NCBI GenBank assembly: GCA_964555055.1
Contig: CAZKQW010000009.1
Span: 1 to 64,000, forward strand
Reading direction: 5' to 3'
Length of the DNA: 64,000 bases
DNA from: GCA-016699445 sp964555055
GTDB lineage: Bacteria > UBA10199 > JACPAL01 > GCA-016699445
This document shows, piece after piece, positions 25,713-34,967 of this stretch. Under the pieces are notes generated by a model. It was not told where the DNA came from. It saw only the letters and a program-made list of their open reading frames with translations, and searched no databases. A program made the translations under genes and the position numbers. The stretch's first letter is position 1. Each line of letters opens with the position of its first letter.

Positions 25713-26898
25713 GGTGGTCCCAAATGTCGATTAGCGGTTTATCGGAATAATCTAAATTCTTGTAAGATGAATGAGGAGCGCCGATCACGATGATATCGCA
25801 ACGCCTGATGATCTCCTCCTTCGTCAGGAATTCGTCTTTCTCGATGAATTGGCCCCCGTCCCAGAATTCGTCGCTGCAGTACACCTGGGCCCCCTCGAAA
25901 AGCAGGAGCTTCCGGAGCTTGAAGGCCAGCGACTCACGCACGTCATCGATGTCGCCCTTGAAAGCCATTCCTAAGATGCCGATCTTCTTCTTGCGGAGCG
26001 GGCCTCTCTTCTTAAGGAGGTCACGGACGTAGTCCGGCATGCCTTCGTTCACCAGCATCGCGGCATGTCCCAGGAAGAACTTGTGGTTATAATAACTCGC
26101 GAGCTGCATCGTGTCTTTGAAGAGGCAGGGGCCGGCCGCGAACCCCGCTTTCGGGAAGTCCCGGGCGCGTGGATAATCCTCGCGCATAGCGTCCCGAATT
26201 TTCCTGAAGTCCGCGCCGCCGTCCTCGGCCATCATGTAGAATTGGTTGGCGACGGAAAACTTGATGTAGCGCCAGACGTTCGTGAAGAGTTTCGCAAGCT
26301 CGGCTTCCCGCGGTGAGAGCGTAATCGTCTTCGGCGCCAAGCGGGCAAAAAGCTTTTGGACTGTCTCAAGGCCGCGGTCGTCGAAGGCGCTAACGATCTG
26401 AGGTAAAGACTTGAGTTCTTCGAGGGCCTTTCCTTCAGCCAGACGTTCCGGACAGAAGCAAATGGAGAGAGGCTTGGCCTTTTCTTCGAAGAATGAACGG
26501 ATGTATTCCATCGTTCCGGGAAAGATCGTGCTCCTCATGACGAGCGTTTGTTCGGATGAGAGCAAGGGTTCGACATCCTGGATGAACTTCATCACGGGCG
26601 TGTATTGAGGGTTGATGTGTTCGTCGACCGGAGTCCCGATCGTGATGACGACGACAGGAGCTTTTTGAAGGACGGTTTTGTCGCTCGATAGGAAAAGCGT
26701 CTTCCCGAGAGTTCTTCGAATCGCCTCCTCCATGCCCTCCTCGACGAAGGGTAAGATCCCTGATTCGATTTTTTCGATCGTTTTTTGGTTAATGTCGTAG
26801 GCGATGGTTCTTACGCCACGGTCCGCGAAGGCTAAGGCAAGGGGAAGTCCCGCATGGCCGCAACCGCCGACGATGCAGAGCTCGTAGGAAGACGTCAT
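25696..26898 (-). CDS. UDP-glucose/UDP-ManNAc-type nucleotide-sugar 6-dehydrogenase
   Basis: 400 residues from the ATG at 26898, making a 4-nt overlap with the carbamoyltransferase gene. The NAD motif is IVGGCGHAGLPLALAF (9-24). The central domain contains AKLFTNVWRYIKFSVANQF, and the catalytic Cys258 lies in AAGPCLFKDT. The C-terminal domain starts at KKIGILGMAFKGDIDDVRES. The enzyme oxidises C6 of a nucleotide sugar twice, giving a uronic acid. With the + strand operon at 46.4-49.8 kb it could feed a WbpA-WbpB-WbpE-WbpD type diacetamido-uronate route. The exact sugar is unknown. Confidence 0.87.
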   Translation of the reverse strand: MTSSYELCIVGGCGHAGLPLALAFADRGVRTIAYDINQKTIEKIESGILPFVEEGMEEAIRRTLGKTLFLSSDKTVLQKAPVVVITIGTPVDEHINPQYTPVMKFIQDVEPLLSSEQTLVMRSTIFPGTMEYIRSFFEEKAKPLSICFCPERLAEGKALEELKSLPQIVSAFDDRGLETVQKLFARLAPKTITLSPREAELAKLFTNVWRYIKFSVANQFYMMAEDGGADFRKIRDAMREDYPRARDFPKAGFAAGPCLFKDTMQLASYYNHKFFLGHAAMLVNEGMPDYVRDLLKKRGPLRKKKIGILGMAFKGDIDDVRESLAFKLRKLLLFEGAQVYCSDEFWDGGQFIEKDEFLTKEEIIRRCDIIVIGAPHSSYKNLDYSDKPLIDIWDHLEDKA

Positions 26899-29243
26899 AC
26901 AGCCTCCCGTTTGAGGTTTTCTTCGGAAGTCGCGGGAGTTTGGAGGCACGGAAATCGCTTTTCGAGGTCTTCTATGAAAGGATAAACGTCGCTTTCCTGT
27001 AGTTCCAATTCTTTCATCGTTGCAGCGAATTGGGTGATGTCCTTTTCCAAATGGATGACGGCATTCTTGAAGTTCCTGTATTCGTAAGGGACGCCGTTAG
27101 GTCCTAAGAGCCAGACATCCAAAGACGGGTGGGATCCAAGGAATTTTTCGCATAGATTGAGGAGACTTCGAATGTCGTCCACCTGCCCCCGGCAACCCAT
27201 CAAATAAGGCGTTATGGGAAGGGCGCAGACGAGGCCCCGGTAGTACGCGAGGTCGGGGATGGAGAGGCCTTGGCTCGTCCGTAAATTCTCGAAGACGTTA
27301 GTGACGTTCATGAACTCCTTTTGAAACCGAGCGTAGGCTTCTTTAGGGGCGGCGATGGGTAAGACGCTGAAGGTGGTATTGTGGAAAGAGGATTGATAAA
27401 TGAGATGACCTGTGGCGCCGTTCTGTTCGGGGTGCGTATAATCGACGAGAATGTATTTGCCCGATTTCAGGAAGCGGAAAGTGTCCTCCGCCGGCGTAAA
27501 ATCTTTTCCAAAGCGGTTGGTCTGAAATCCCGCCAAATCATTCTTATCGAGAACGTAATCGTGGAGGACCAGGATGTCCATTTGGGTCCTTAGAAAATCG
27601 ACGATGGCCTGGCGCGGCGTGAGTACGATGGGTTCTCCTTTCAGATTGAAGGATGTGTTTAAAACAACGCCGATACCGGAGAGCTTTTTGAACTCGTCGA
27701 TCAGTTTATAATATCGGGGATTGTGTTTTTTCGAGACCGTTTGCACGCGCGCCGTGCCGTCCACGTGCGTGATGGCGGGAAGTTTGGCCCTCCATTCCTC
27801 CTTTACATCGTAGACGAGGATCATGAAAGGCGATGGATGGTCGGAGTCGAAATAGCGGCCACATTCTTCCTCTAGAACGGATGGAGCGAAGGGACGCCAC
27901 GCTTCTCGGAATTTAACTTTGTTATTCACGATGTCCTGCATGCCGGGATGGGTCGGGTTGGCGAGGATAGAGCGGTTGCCTAAGGCACGCGGACCCGCTT
28001 CGATTTTCCCTTGGAACCAACCGACAACTTTATTCTCGTGGATCTTTTGGGCCGTCCAGGCTTCCACGTCCTTAATCTTCCGGAGGGGGAGGCCGAATTC
28101 GCAAAGAGCGTCGACGATTTCTTCTTCCTTAGCCTCAGGTCCCCAATAGGTATGTTCCTGCACCCACCAGTTCTTTTCGCCGTTTTCGATGCGACGGGGA
28201 TGATCTTGGGTGACGTAATAATTCCATAAAGCGCCCCCGATCGAATGTCCGGAGTCACCCGCCGCCGGTTGGATCCAGATATCCTCGAAGAGCCCGCTCT
28301 TGAGCAGCTTGCCGTTGGCCACCGAATTAAGGGCGACGCCTCCGGCCAAGCACAGGTATTTTTGACCCGTGAGCTTCTTCGCGAAACGGGCGAGTCTCAA
28401 AAGAATTTCCTCGGCGATAAGCTGGGCCGTCGCCGCGACGTCGAAATCACGCTGCGAGATCTTATGGTTTGGGTCGTTACGCGGGCTCTCGCCTAGCACG
28501 TCTTTTAATGCGGCACTGTATTCGGCCAGGTTCTTGGCTTTCACGATGAAGATGCCGTCGTCGTCGTAGTCGATGATCTTTTCTCGAAAGAGGTCGTAAT
28601 ATTTTTTTGGATCCCCGTAAGAGGAGGCCCCCATCGTCTTACCTTCGTCGCCGATGCCGCCCAAGCCCAGCCAGATGGTGATCAGGTTGTAAAAGTTTCC
28701 CAGAGAATGGGGAAGAGGGATCTTGTGCTTAATGTGGATCCGGTTCCCGATCCCTTCAGCGATGAGGGTGGAGATGCCGTCCCCGGCGCCATCGAGGCTC
28801 AAGATGGCTGCGTTCTCGAACGGGGAGGGAAAGAAGCCGCTGGCAGCATGGAGAAGGTGATGCTCGACCGTGTCCGTGACTTGGAAGTTTTTGAAGCCGA
28901 AACCCGCCATGCTCAGGGCTCTGGACATGCAGATCTCGGCGTAATCCCGCTTGGCGTCTTCAGGGTTCGACTTCGGGTCGAAATGGCCTTCGATCAAGGA
29001 TTGGAAACGGTAGGCTCTCATGTCGTCGTACGTGTTGAATAAGACGTCGTCGCAATCCCGATCGAGGTGAAAGCGGGCGATCAAGTCCTCGAGCGCGTAG
29101 GAAGACGTGCCCCAACCGAATTTTTGCCGCGTGAACCTCTCTTCTTCGCAGTAATAAAGAATGGCTCCGTCCTTCAGGTAACAAAAAGACTGGTCATGTC
29201 CGATATTCTTGGTGCCGATGATGTGCGTCGCTCCGGTTTCCAT
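26895..29243 (-). CDS. Carbamoyltransferase (NodU/CmcH family) with C-terminal extension
   Basis: 782 residues, about 170-200 longer than typical NodU-type enzymes. The N-terminal actin-like domain has HDQSFCYLKDGAI, EHHLLHAASGFF (metal-binding His pair), LSLDGAGDGIST and LCLAGGVALNSVANG. The YrdC-like carbamoyl-AMP domain has KVVGWFQGKIEAGPRALGNR and SFNLKGEPIV. The last part, from about residue 590 on, contains SGKYILVDYTHPEQNGATG and a helical end and is not part of the standard family. These enzymes transfer carbamoyl to a sugar hydroxyl, here probably a flagellar glycan sugar. It overlaps the dehydrogenase gene by 4 nt. Confidence 0.88.
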   Translation of the reverse strand: METGATHIIGTKNIGHDQSFCYLKDGAILYYCEEERFTRQKFGWGTSSYALEDLIARFHLDRDCDDVLFNTYDDMRAYRFQSLIEGHFDPKSNPEDAKRDYAEICMSRALSMAGFGFKNFQVTDTVEHHLLHAASGFFPSPFENAAILSLDGAGDGISTLIAEGIGNRIHIKHKIPLPHSLGNFYNLITIWLGLGGIGDEGKTMGASSYGDPKKYYDLFREKIIDYDDDGIFIVKAKNLAEYSAALKDVLGESPRNDPNHKISQRDFDVAATAQLIAEEILLRLARFAKKLTGQKYLCLAGGVALNSVANGKLLKSGLFEDIWIQPAAGDSGHSIGGALWNYYVTQDHPRRIENGEKNWWVQEHTYWGPEAKEEEIVDALCEFGLPLRKIKDVEAWTAQKIHENKVVGWFQGKIEAGPRALGNRSILANPTHPGMQDIVNNKVKFREAWRPFAPSVLEEECGRYFDSDHPSPFMILVYDVKEEWRAKLPAITHVDGTARVQTVSKKHNPRYYKLIDEFKKLSGIGVVLNTSFNLKGEPIVLTPRQAIVDFLRTQMDILVLHDYVLDKNDLAGFQTNRFGKDFTPAEDTFRFLKSGKYILVDYTHPEQNGATGHLIYQSSFHNTTFSVLPIAAPKEAYARFQKEFMNVTNVFENLRTSQGLSIPDLAYYRGLVCALPITPYLMGCRGQVDDIRSLLNLCEKFLGSHPSLDVWLLGPNGVPYEYRNFKNAVIHLEKDITQFAATMKELELQESDVYPFIEDLEKRFPCLQTPATSEENLKREAV

Positions 29244-29257
29244 AAGAGTCCTTTGCG

Positions 29258-29884
29258 TTAAAGGGTGTCGATCATTCCGTGGAGAAGGGCTCCGTGCCCC
29301 GTCTCCACGAGTCCATAGCTTCGGCTCGGGATGTAAAAGGCCAAATCCGTCTCGAGTCGGAAGAGTTTGTTGTTCGGGTCGAAGGCGCTCAGCGAGATCG
29401 TGGCGATGGATTTCTTGTCGGCGGCCTCTATGGATTTAAGGATGTTCTTGGATTCTCCTGAGCTGGAGATGGCGATCAGAAGATCTCCGGGACGCGCGAA
29501 GAGTTCGATCATCCGCGCGTACGCGTTCTCGTAACCGAAGTCGTTCGCCTGGCACGTCAGCAGAGCCGCGTCGGTGAAGGCAAGCGAACGGATCTTCTGC
29601 TTGTTGGCGAGGTCTTGGGAGAAGTGCGAGCACAGGGAGCAGCTCCCCCCGTTCCCGACCCACCACACCGAGCCGTCTTGAGTCTTGATCTCGTGCAGCA
29701 TCGTATGGGCTTGGGCGAAGGCTTCCTCGGTCGAGACCGTTTGACCGAAAGCTTTCGATTGAGTCGCGAGCAGGATGGAGTTTAAGTCGTGGATCCACTG
29801 CGTGACGGGATGCTTGCCGCGCGTGTAGAAAGGCCCTTTTGCGGCGGGGTAATCGGGATTGAAGAATTCAGACGTCAAGTCCAT
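29258..29884 (-). CDS. gmhA: SIS-domain phosphoheptose isomerase
   Basis: 208 residues, standard GmhA length. WWVGNGGSCSLCSHFSQDL is the phosphosugar-binding loop with the family's His, and DLLIAISSSGESKNI and GLVETGHGALLHGMI give the second Ser cluster and the C-terminal helix. It should convert sedoheptulose 7-phosphate to glycero-manno-heptose 7-phosphate. The gene overlaps the guanylyltransferase by 17 nt and is followed 14 nt later by the carbamoyltransferase. Together with the kinase it outlines a nucleotide-heptose route, though no GmhB phosphatase is seen here. Confidence 0.82.
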   Translation of the reverse strand: MDLTSEFFNPDYPAAKGPFYTRGKHPVTQWIHDLNSILLATQSKAFGQTVSTEEAFAQAHTMLHEIKTQDGSVWWVGNGGSCSLCSHFSQDLANKQKIRSLAFTDAALLTCQANDFGYENAYARMIELFARPGDLLIAISSSGESKNILKSIEAADKKSIATISLSAFDPNNKLFRLETDLAFYIPSRSYGLVETGHGALLHGMIDTL

Positions 29885-30623
29885 GGGTCACAACCTCCTT
29901 TTGGGCCTTTTCAAAAGCCTCCAATGAATCGATATTGCGGCGGTATCCCACCAACGGCATGGCATAAAACCGCCGCTCCGCGGCTAGGGGAGCGTAGATG
30001 TCACGCGGCAGGTCGAGAGGGACGCGATCCGGAAAAAGTGAGATCAGCTGTGGCGAGAGAATCTGAACGCCTCCGTTGATCCAAAGGGACGCCGGATCGT
30101 GCCGGTCATAGATGGCTTGGGCGTCTTCCGGAGCGGGACGCTCCAGGAAAAATTCGATCCTTCCATCATTGGCGACCTTGACGATGCTGTTGTCGCGGCC
30201 GGGGTAGACGAGGACCGTCGCGTCCGCCTGCTTCATCCTATGGAAGTCGTAAAGAAGCCTGAAATCCTGGGCGATCAGAAGATCCCCGTAAATCACCAAA
30301 CAAGGAGACCGATCGCCGTCGGTCAACCATTCACGTGCCGCAGAGACCGTTCCGGCCGTGCCTAGAAGAGTCTCTTCTTTTAAATAATGGATGCGCAGAC
30401 CCCATTTATTGCCGTTGCCGCAATACGCTTCGATCTGGTCGGCGCGGTAGTGGAGGTTGATCATCACGTCATGAATTCCTTGCTGGGATAGGCGATGGAG
30501 AAGGTAGTGAAGGATCGGTTTGTGATGGATGGGTAACAGTGGTTTGGGTAGGGTATCGGTGTACGGTTTGAGTCGTGTTCCAAAACCGCCGCAGAGGATA
30601 AGAGCTTTCATCGGAAATTTCAT
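29868..30623 (-). CDS. Sugar-1-phosphate nucleotidyltransferase (HddC-like)
   Basis: 251 residues. LILCGGFGTRLKPYTDTLPKP is the nucleotide-binding signature, followed by MINLHYRADQIEAYC, ETLLGTAGTV, VIYGDLLIA (metal-binding Asp) and WINGGVQIL. Its position between a heptose isomerase and a heptose-type kinase suggests D-glycero-D-manno-heptose 1-phosphate guanylyltransferase (HddC). Glucose-1-phosphate or mannose-1-phosphate nucleotidyltransferase would look similar. The ATG at 30623 overlaps the kinase gene by 4 nt; a second ATG four codons in is equally plausible. Confidence 0.8.
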   Translation of the reverse strand: MKFPMKALILCGGFGTRLKPYTDTLPKPLLPIHHKPILHYLLHRLSQQGIHDVMINLHYRADQIEAYCGNGNKWGLRIHYLKEETLLGTAGTVSAAREWLTDGDRSPCLVIYGDLLIAQDFRLLYDFHRMKQADATVLVYPGRDNSIVKVANDGRIEFFLERPAPEDAQAIYDRHDPASLWINGGVQILSPQLISLFPDRVPLDLPRDIYAPLAAERRFYAMPLVGYRRNIDSLEAFEKAQKEVVTHGLDV

Positions 30624-32134
30624 GGCACGCTCCGTGAAAGATAGTTGATGAATTTCCGGAAACTCTCCCGCGAGACCGGCTCTTTATTACCGAGGATACG
30701 CGTCTTAAGGCCTGCGAAGCCGTTTCCGAGGTAAGGAATCAGGAACGGAGTGGCCTTATGGTAAACGAGGAGTGTGGTGAGCGCGAAATAAGCGTCACCC
30801 GCGCCGACGGTGTCGACCACTTCCTTGAAGAAGCCCGGGCAGAAGTATTTGTTCTTGTCCTTATCGAAGTAAGCGCTCCCCGTGGATCCCAAAGTGATCG
30901 CGGACTCGCTGTGGATGAGCTTCAAAATAGACGACTCCGCCAGATCGCAAATGGGGGTCAGTCGATCGTGCGAGGCGATGCGGCATTCCCGTTCGTCGAG
31001 GCTCAGGTAGTTGTATCCGTAATGCTTCGTGAAGGGGTTGAACCCGTAGTTGCTGGAATTAGTCTGGACGTTCAGGCTCTTGAAGTTCTTCAAACGATTG
31101 GCGGCCTTGAGCACGTCTCCTTCGAAAAGACCGTGACCGAAATCGGATAGGATAACGAGATCGTGCTGCTCGTTGAGACGTTCCATCTTATCGATGAAGG
31201 GGCGGGGCGCGTGGTGCTTCCACAAATTATCCTCGAGGTTGGTGAGCTCGAAGATGCGTTGGTTCTTGAGCGTCACCAGGTAGCGCGTCTTGCGCGGCGT
31301 CGCGGTATTGGGGACGAGGTAGGTCTCGATGTTGATATTCGACGAGACCGTGTTGTGAAGGAGTTGCTTGAAGTACGCTTCGCCCCCGTAGGGGATGAAA
31401 AGGGTGACCTGGCATCCCAAAGCCGCCAGGTGGCGCGCGATGGCCAGCGAACCGCCGGGATAATTTTCTTCGCTTCGATAACGTGCGGAGATGGACGGAC
31501 TCTTGCTCGAAATGCCTTCGGTTTCGCAAAAGATATACGTGTCGACGATGGGCTCGCCCACGACTAAGACGCGCGTCTTGGATAATTTGTCGAAAAAAGG
31601 GTCGAGCGGGTATTTACGTAATTCCTTCTTGGCTTTTTGGATCGCCTTGATTTGGGTCGAATGCCAATTGAGAAGATTGCTTTGGGGTGAGTCGTGGAAG
31701 GGGTCCTCCGTATAGATGACTTTGCCGCGGCATTCTCTCAAAGCTTCCTCTTCGGACTTCAAATAGCCGCGAAAATCGCTTTGTGGATCTCGGTAGGACG
31801 AGTGGCGCACGAGGATTTGCGGTTTGAGGATTTTGATGGCTTTTACGGCGTCTTCAAAAGGGTAGAGGATGACCGCGTCGACGAACCCCAACTCCGACAG
31901 CATGTGGGCTTTTTTTTGTATCTGCTGCAGTGAAGATTTAGGGGAGAGAGTCCTCGTTTCCATGTTGGATACGAGGATCACCAGCAAGTCGCATTGTTTT
32001 TTGGCGGTTTGAAGATGGTTGAAAGTCGAAAAATCGATGTGATCGAAAGTCCCGAAGGATAAACAAATTTTCTTTTTCGGATGGGCCGCGCGGATCCGCG
32101 CGATATCCTCGAACGCGTAGATTTTTCTCTTCAC
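30620..32134 (-). CDS. HldE-like fusion with reversed domains: degenerate cytidylyltransferase-like plus PfkB kinase
   Basis: 504 residues from the GTG at 32134 (KRKIYAFEDIARI); GTGA overlaps the stop of the upstream epimerase. Residues about 15-150 resemble the RfaE2/HldE nucleotidyltransferase domain, but the HxGH motif is gone (SFGTFDHIDFSTFNHLQTAK). Residues about 185-500 are a PfkB kinase (PGGSLAIARHLAALG, DTVGAGDAYFA with the catalytic Asp). In HldE the kinase comes first; here the order is reversed. The kinase half could phosphorylate heptose 7-phosphate at C1. The first domain is probably inactive or has another substrate. Confidence 0.78.
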   Translation of the reverse strand: MKRKIYAFEDIARIRAAHPKKKICLSFGTFDHIDFSTFNHLQTAKKQCDLLVILVSNMETRTLSPKSSLQQIQKKAHMLSELGFVDAVILYPFEDAVKAIKILKPQILVRHSSYRDPQSDFRGYLKSEEEALRECRGKVIYTEDPFHDSPQSNLLNWHSTQIKAIQKAKKELRKYPLDPFFDKLSKTRVLVVGEPIVDTYIFCETEGISSKSPSISARYRSEENYPGGSLAIARHLAALGCQVTLFIPYGGEAYFKQLLHNTVSSNINIETYLVPNTATPRKTRYLVTLKNQRIFELTNLEDNLWKHHAPRPFIDKMERLNEQHDLVILSDFGHGLFEGDVLKAANRLKNFKSLNVQTNSSNYGFNPFTKHYGYNYLSLDERECRIASHDRLTPICDLAESSILKLIHSESAITLGSTGSAYFDKDKNKYFCPGFFKEVVDTVGAGDAYFALTTLLVYHKATPFLIPYLGNGFAGLKTRILGNKEPVSRESFRKFINYLSRSVP

Positions 32135-33144
32135 AGGCCACCCGCCGCAGGGGAAGGAGAGAGGTAGCGAAACCAGTCCCTCGTCTGTTCGGAGATCGTT
32201 TCCGGCGTCCACACCGGAGCCGTGCGCCAATAATCAATATGGCTCAGGATTTCGGCCACGCCTTCCTCGATCGAAACTTCCGGCTTCCAATCCAGGCACG
32301 AAGTGATTTTTGAAATATCGGCGAACGTACAATCGGGCTCGCCGGGCCTCTTGGGGATATGGGTCTTGGCGCCGCCTAAGAGTTCGGCGATGCGGTTGAC
32401 CGATACGGTGCGTCCGCTGCCGACGTTGAAGATTTCCCCGGATACGCCGCTTTCCGCCGCCGCTAATACGGCGCGGGCGACATCGGACACGAAGGTGAAA
32501 TCGCGAGTTTGGTTCCCGTCGCCGACGATGGTGAAGGGTTTGCCGGCGAGCTTTTGCGCGAGGAAGACGCCGAAGACGGCGCCGTACGTGCCGGACGTGC
32601 GCGCTCGGGGTCCGTAGACGTTGAAGAAGCGGAGCGAGACCGCGGGTAGTTTATAGACTTGGGCCCAATGCAGGACCATCTCTTCGCCCATGTATTTGGT
32701 CAGCGCGTAAGGGTATTGCGGCTGGATCCGGCTGGTCTCGGGAGTGGGAAATGTCTCGGGGATCCCGTAGCAAGAGGACGAGGCCGCGTAGACTAGCCTC
32801 TGAGCTCCATATGACCGTGCCGCTTCCAGAACGTTGAGAGTGCCGTGAACATTGGCTTGAAAGTAATCAGATGGTTTTTGGATAGAGGGGACAATATCTG
32901 CGAGGGCCGCGAGGTGAAAAACGAGATCGCGTCCTTGGAAAGCGTCCTCCCACTCCCCTTTCCGAGAAATGTCGGCGTGGATGAAGCGGATTCGGTTTTT
33001 AGCGTTGGTGTAAGCGTCATGGAGATTCTCCTCTCTTCCGGTGCTGAGATTATCGATCACCGTCACATCAAAGCCGCGAGCGAGTAAATGGTCGACGACA
33101 TGCGACCCGATGAAACCCGCCCCCCCTGTGACCAGTGCTTTCAT
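32131..33144 (-). CDS. NAD-dependent nucleotide-sugar epimerase (GalE-like)
   Basis: 337 residues, extended SDR with VTGGAGFIGSHVVDHL (5-20), ASSSCYGIPE, Y146-x3-K150 in YPYALTKYMGEE, and FFNVYGPRARTSG. This matches UDP-glucose/GlcNAc 4-epimerases. It is first in the 19-gene operon. A sigma-54-type promoter at 33160-33175 lies immediately upstream, with the predicted transcription start only about 5 nt before the ATG. Substrate unknown; supply of a 4-epimer for the glycan is likely. Confidence 0.86.
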   Translation of the reverse strand: MKALVTGGAGFIGSHVVDHLLARGFDVTVIDNLSTGREENLHDAYTNAKNRIRFIHADISRKGEWEDAFQGRDLVFHLAALADIVPSIQKPSDYFQANVHGTLNVLEAARSYGAQRLVYAASSSCYGIPETFPTPETSRIQPQYPYALTKYMGEEMVLHWAQVYKLPAVSLRFFNVYGPRARTSGTYGAVFGVFLAQKLAGKPFTIVGDGNQTRDFTFVSDVARAVLAAAESGVSGEIFNVGSGRTVSVNRIAELLGGAKTHIPKRPGEPDCTFADISKITSCLDWKPEVSIEEGVAEILSHIDYWRTAPVWTPETISEQTRDWFRYLSPSPAAGGL

Positions 33145-33159
33145 ACGGTAAAGGTCTTT

Positions 33160-33175
33160 TGCAAGGAGGGTACCA
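33160..33175 (-). promoter_or_regulatory. Sigma-54-type promoter of the sugar-synthesis operon
   Basis: Minus-strand TGGTACCCTCCTTGCA: GG and GC separated by exactly 10 nt, one mismatch to TGGCAC-N5-TTGCA. It lies in the 107-bp gap before the operon at 33144. Predicted start of transcription is near 33149. Confidence 0.6.
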
Positions 33176-33238
33176 ATCCTAAAATGTGACTTAGTTTTAT
33201 GAAATCATTAAGCTTTCTGTTTTAAAAGTAGAGATAAG

Positions 33239-33253
33239 AGGCAATAATTGCCT
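33239..33253 (-). terminator. Possible hairpin terminator after family gene A
   Basis: AGGCAA-TTA-TTGCCT, a 6-bp stem with a 3-nt loop, overlaps the stop codon of the gene ending at 33252. The following sequence is T-rich but has no clean T-run, so an intrinsic terminator is only a suggestion. Confidence 0.35.
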
Positions 33254-34967
33254 ACAGGGTTTGCCGGTATAAGTCCGCGATTTTACGGAAATAAGGTCGG
33301 TCCATCCAAGCCGAATCTTCGGGTTTTAAGTGCCTAAAATCCTCCTTCAGTGTCCGTTCCAGGCATTCTTTGAGGCGGGGAAGTTGTTTGGGAAGCGAGG
33401 CGGTCAGCTTTTCCTGAAAAAGAAAATGATAACTATCTGTGAGCTTTTCGAAGGCGTCTGTACCGGTCCCTAAGGAAGGTGATGACGTCAACTCGTGATG
33501 AAAATCACGGACGCAGGGATTGAGAATGTCCTTCAAGGACTTCCTTGACGCTCGCCAGTCGTCGTTACGGATTAAAGCATCGACGCGGTCGATCTTGGCG
33601 TTCAACGTTTCGATTCCGGAAAATTCCAGCGTCGATAAGCCTTCCAAATCTTCAGTCTTCAGGACGGAACAAAAGCCCAAGTACGGCTTATTCGCGTTGA
33701 GCATGCGCACGAACATCGGGTTGTTCTCAAGGTAGTGGTAGTTTTGGTTCATGAGAAGGGTGACGTAGGGCGTTTCGTCGAGCCTACGGTTGAGATCATT
33801 TTGATCGGCCTGGCCCCGGTAGTATTCCGGAAAAAGCGCTTTCCAGTCGCTCTCTCCGTAAAGATCAATGCGCCTTTCGGTGCGGATCCCTTGCAGCGTC
33901 TCGAACTTCATCAACGCGTTCGTGTGGTAGAACATCTCGGAAATCAGGGTCAGGTAGCGCATCTTGACCGCAAGAGGGATTTTTTCGTCGTTCTTCAAGA
34001 GGTAAGCGAGGCTATGAAAGAAAAATTGAAAATCAAAAAAAGGGTTTTCGCGGTCGAGGTATTCGATGAAGAGAAGGATCGGCTTGAAGAAGTAGAGCAC
34101 ATGCTTCAGACGAGCCCAGGAAGTGACGAGGATGGAGTAATCGGGTGGCAGGGTCATCGGGCATTCGTCTTGGATCTCGTAAGGAAGGGGCGTATAGCGG
34201 ATGTTCTTCAATCCTAATTTCCCGTCCCAATATTTTTCGATGTGCGGCATGATGCAAAAGCGGCGGAACCCGTTCTCGTGAAACATCTTCTTTTGGTAGT
34301 AATCGCCTTCCCTCTGGTCATAGGTGTCGACGTCGACGATAGTAAGTTCGACGTCGATTTTTCGGAGGAAAGACGGCAGGTGGATGCGGTGGTTATGGAG
34401 ATAATGGTTTAAGAGGGTAACGTTATGCGTGAAAACGCGTCCGATGTTCTTTTGACGCATGGCCTCCATCAAACCGTCCACGGAAGCACAGGGCGAGACA
34501 TCTTTGGAGACTGCGTTCAAAAAATGGCAGGGGTCGTAATGCACCCGCTTGGGATTGTCGCGCAAGGCCGTTTCGTATAATTTTCGGATGAAAAGAGTCT
34601 CTCCGAGATTAAGGAAGAGGAGTCCATCCCGCGAGTCCGCGTCTCGCCGCGCCGCCTGGTGCTTCGAGAGGGCTTTCCGCGTGCCCTGTAGTATGTCCAC
34701 CGCGGCTTGAATCACGGGCAACACCGGGTCGGAAAGCGTCTTGTCGCCCACGAGCTTCACATCGAGGTTCGTCGAAAGAGGGTGATCGTAGATGGGCTTC
34801 ATGAAATCGACGAGCCACGGGAAAAAATAAGTCTCTCCGCGATGCACCCCGTAAAGGGCTAACGTATCCTTGGCGATCGTTTGACCGTCATAAAGAAGTG
34901 TTGCGGTGAGAGTGCTCGGCGATTCGAAGACGACATTCAGGAGACAGGAACGCGCAGAAGGCTTCAT
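33252..34967 (-). CDS. Six-paralogue family, member A (putative GT-B glycosyltransferase, subfamily 1)
   Basis: 571 residues; I do not recognise a named family. It shares with five other proteins in this window: a beta-rich N-terminal segment; LFLNLGETLF; FTHNVTLLNHYL; a VDVDTYDQ acidic motif; RRFCIMPHIEKYW; LYGESDWKALFPEYYRG; LLMNQNYHYLENNPMF; and a terminal RPYFRKI. The last third, with LYG-D/E-x-W then R/N-rich NNP-x-F and a front of P-Y-L-x-F, resembles CgeB/Glyco_trans_1_2 donor domains. It has no signal peptide or membrane helix. It overlaps member B by 4 nt, downstream of a GT2 gene and a sigma-54-type promoter. It probably glycosylates flagellin or its glycan. Confidence 0.75.
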   Translation of the reverse strand: MKPSARSCLLNVVFESPSTLTATLLYDGQTIAKDTLALYGVHRGETYFFPWLVDFMKPIYDHPLSTNLDVKLVGDKTLSDPVLPVIQAAVDILQGTRKALSKHQAARRDADSRDGLLFLNLGETLFIRKLYETALRDNPKRVHYDPCHFLNAVSKDVSPCASVDGLMEAMRQKNIGRVFTHNVTLLNHYLHNHRIHLPSFLRKIDVELTIVDVDTYDQREGDYYQKKMFHENGFRRFCIMPHIEKYWDGKLGLKNIRYTPLPYEIQDECPMTLPPDYSILVTSWARLKHVLYFFKPILLFIEYLDRENPFFDFQFFFHSLAYLLKNDEKIPLAVKMRYLTLISEMFYHTNALMKFETLQGIRTERRIDLYGESDWKALFPEYYRGQADQNDLNRRLDETPYVTLLMNQNYHYLENNPMFVRMLNANKPYLGFCSVLKTEDLEGLSTLEFSGIETLNAKIDRVDALIRNDDWRASRKSLKDILNPCVRDFHHELTSSPSLGTGTDAFEKLTDSYHFLFQEKLTASLPKQLPRLKECLERTLKEDFRHLKPEDSAWMDRPYFRKIADLYRQTL

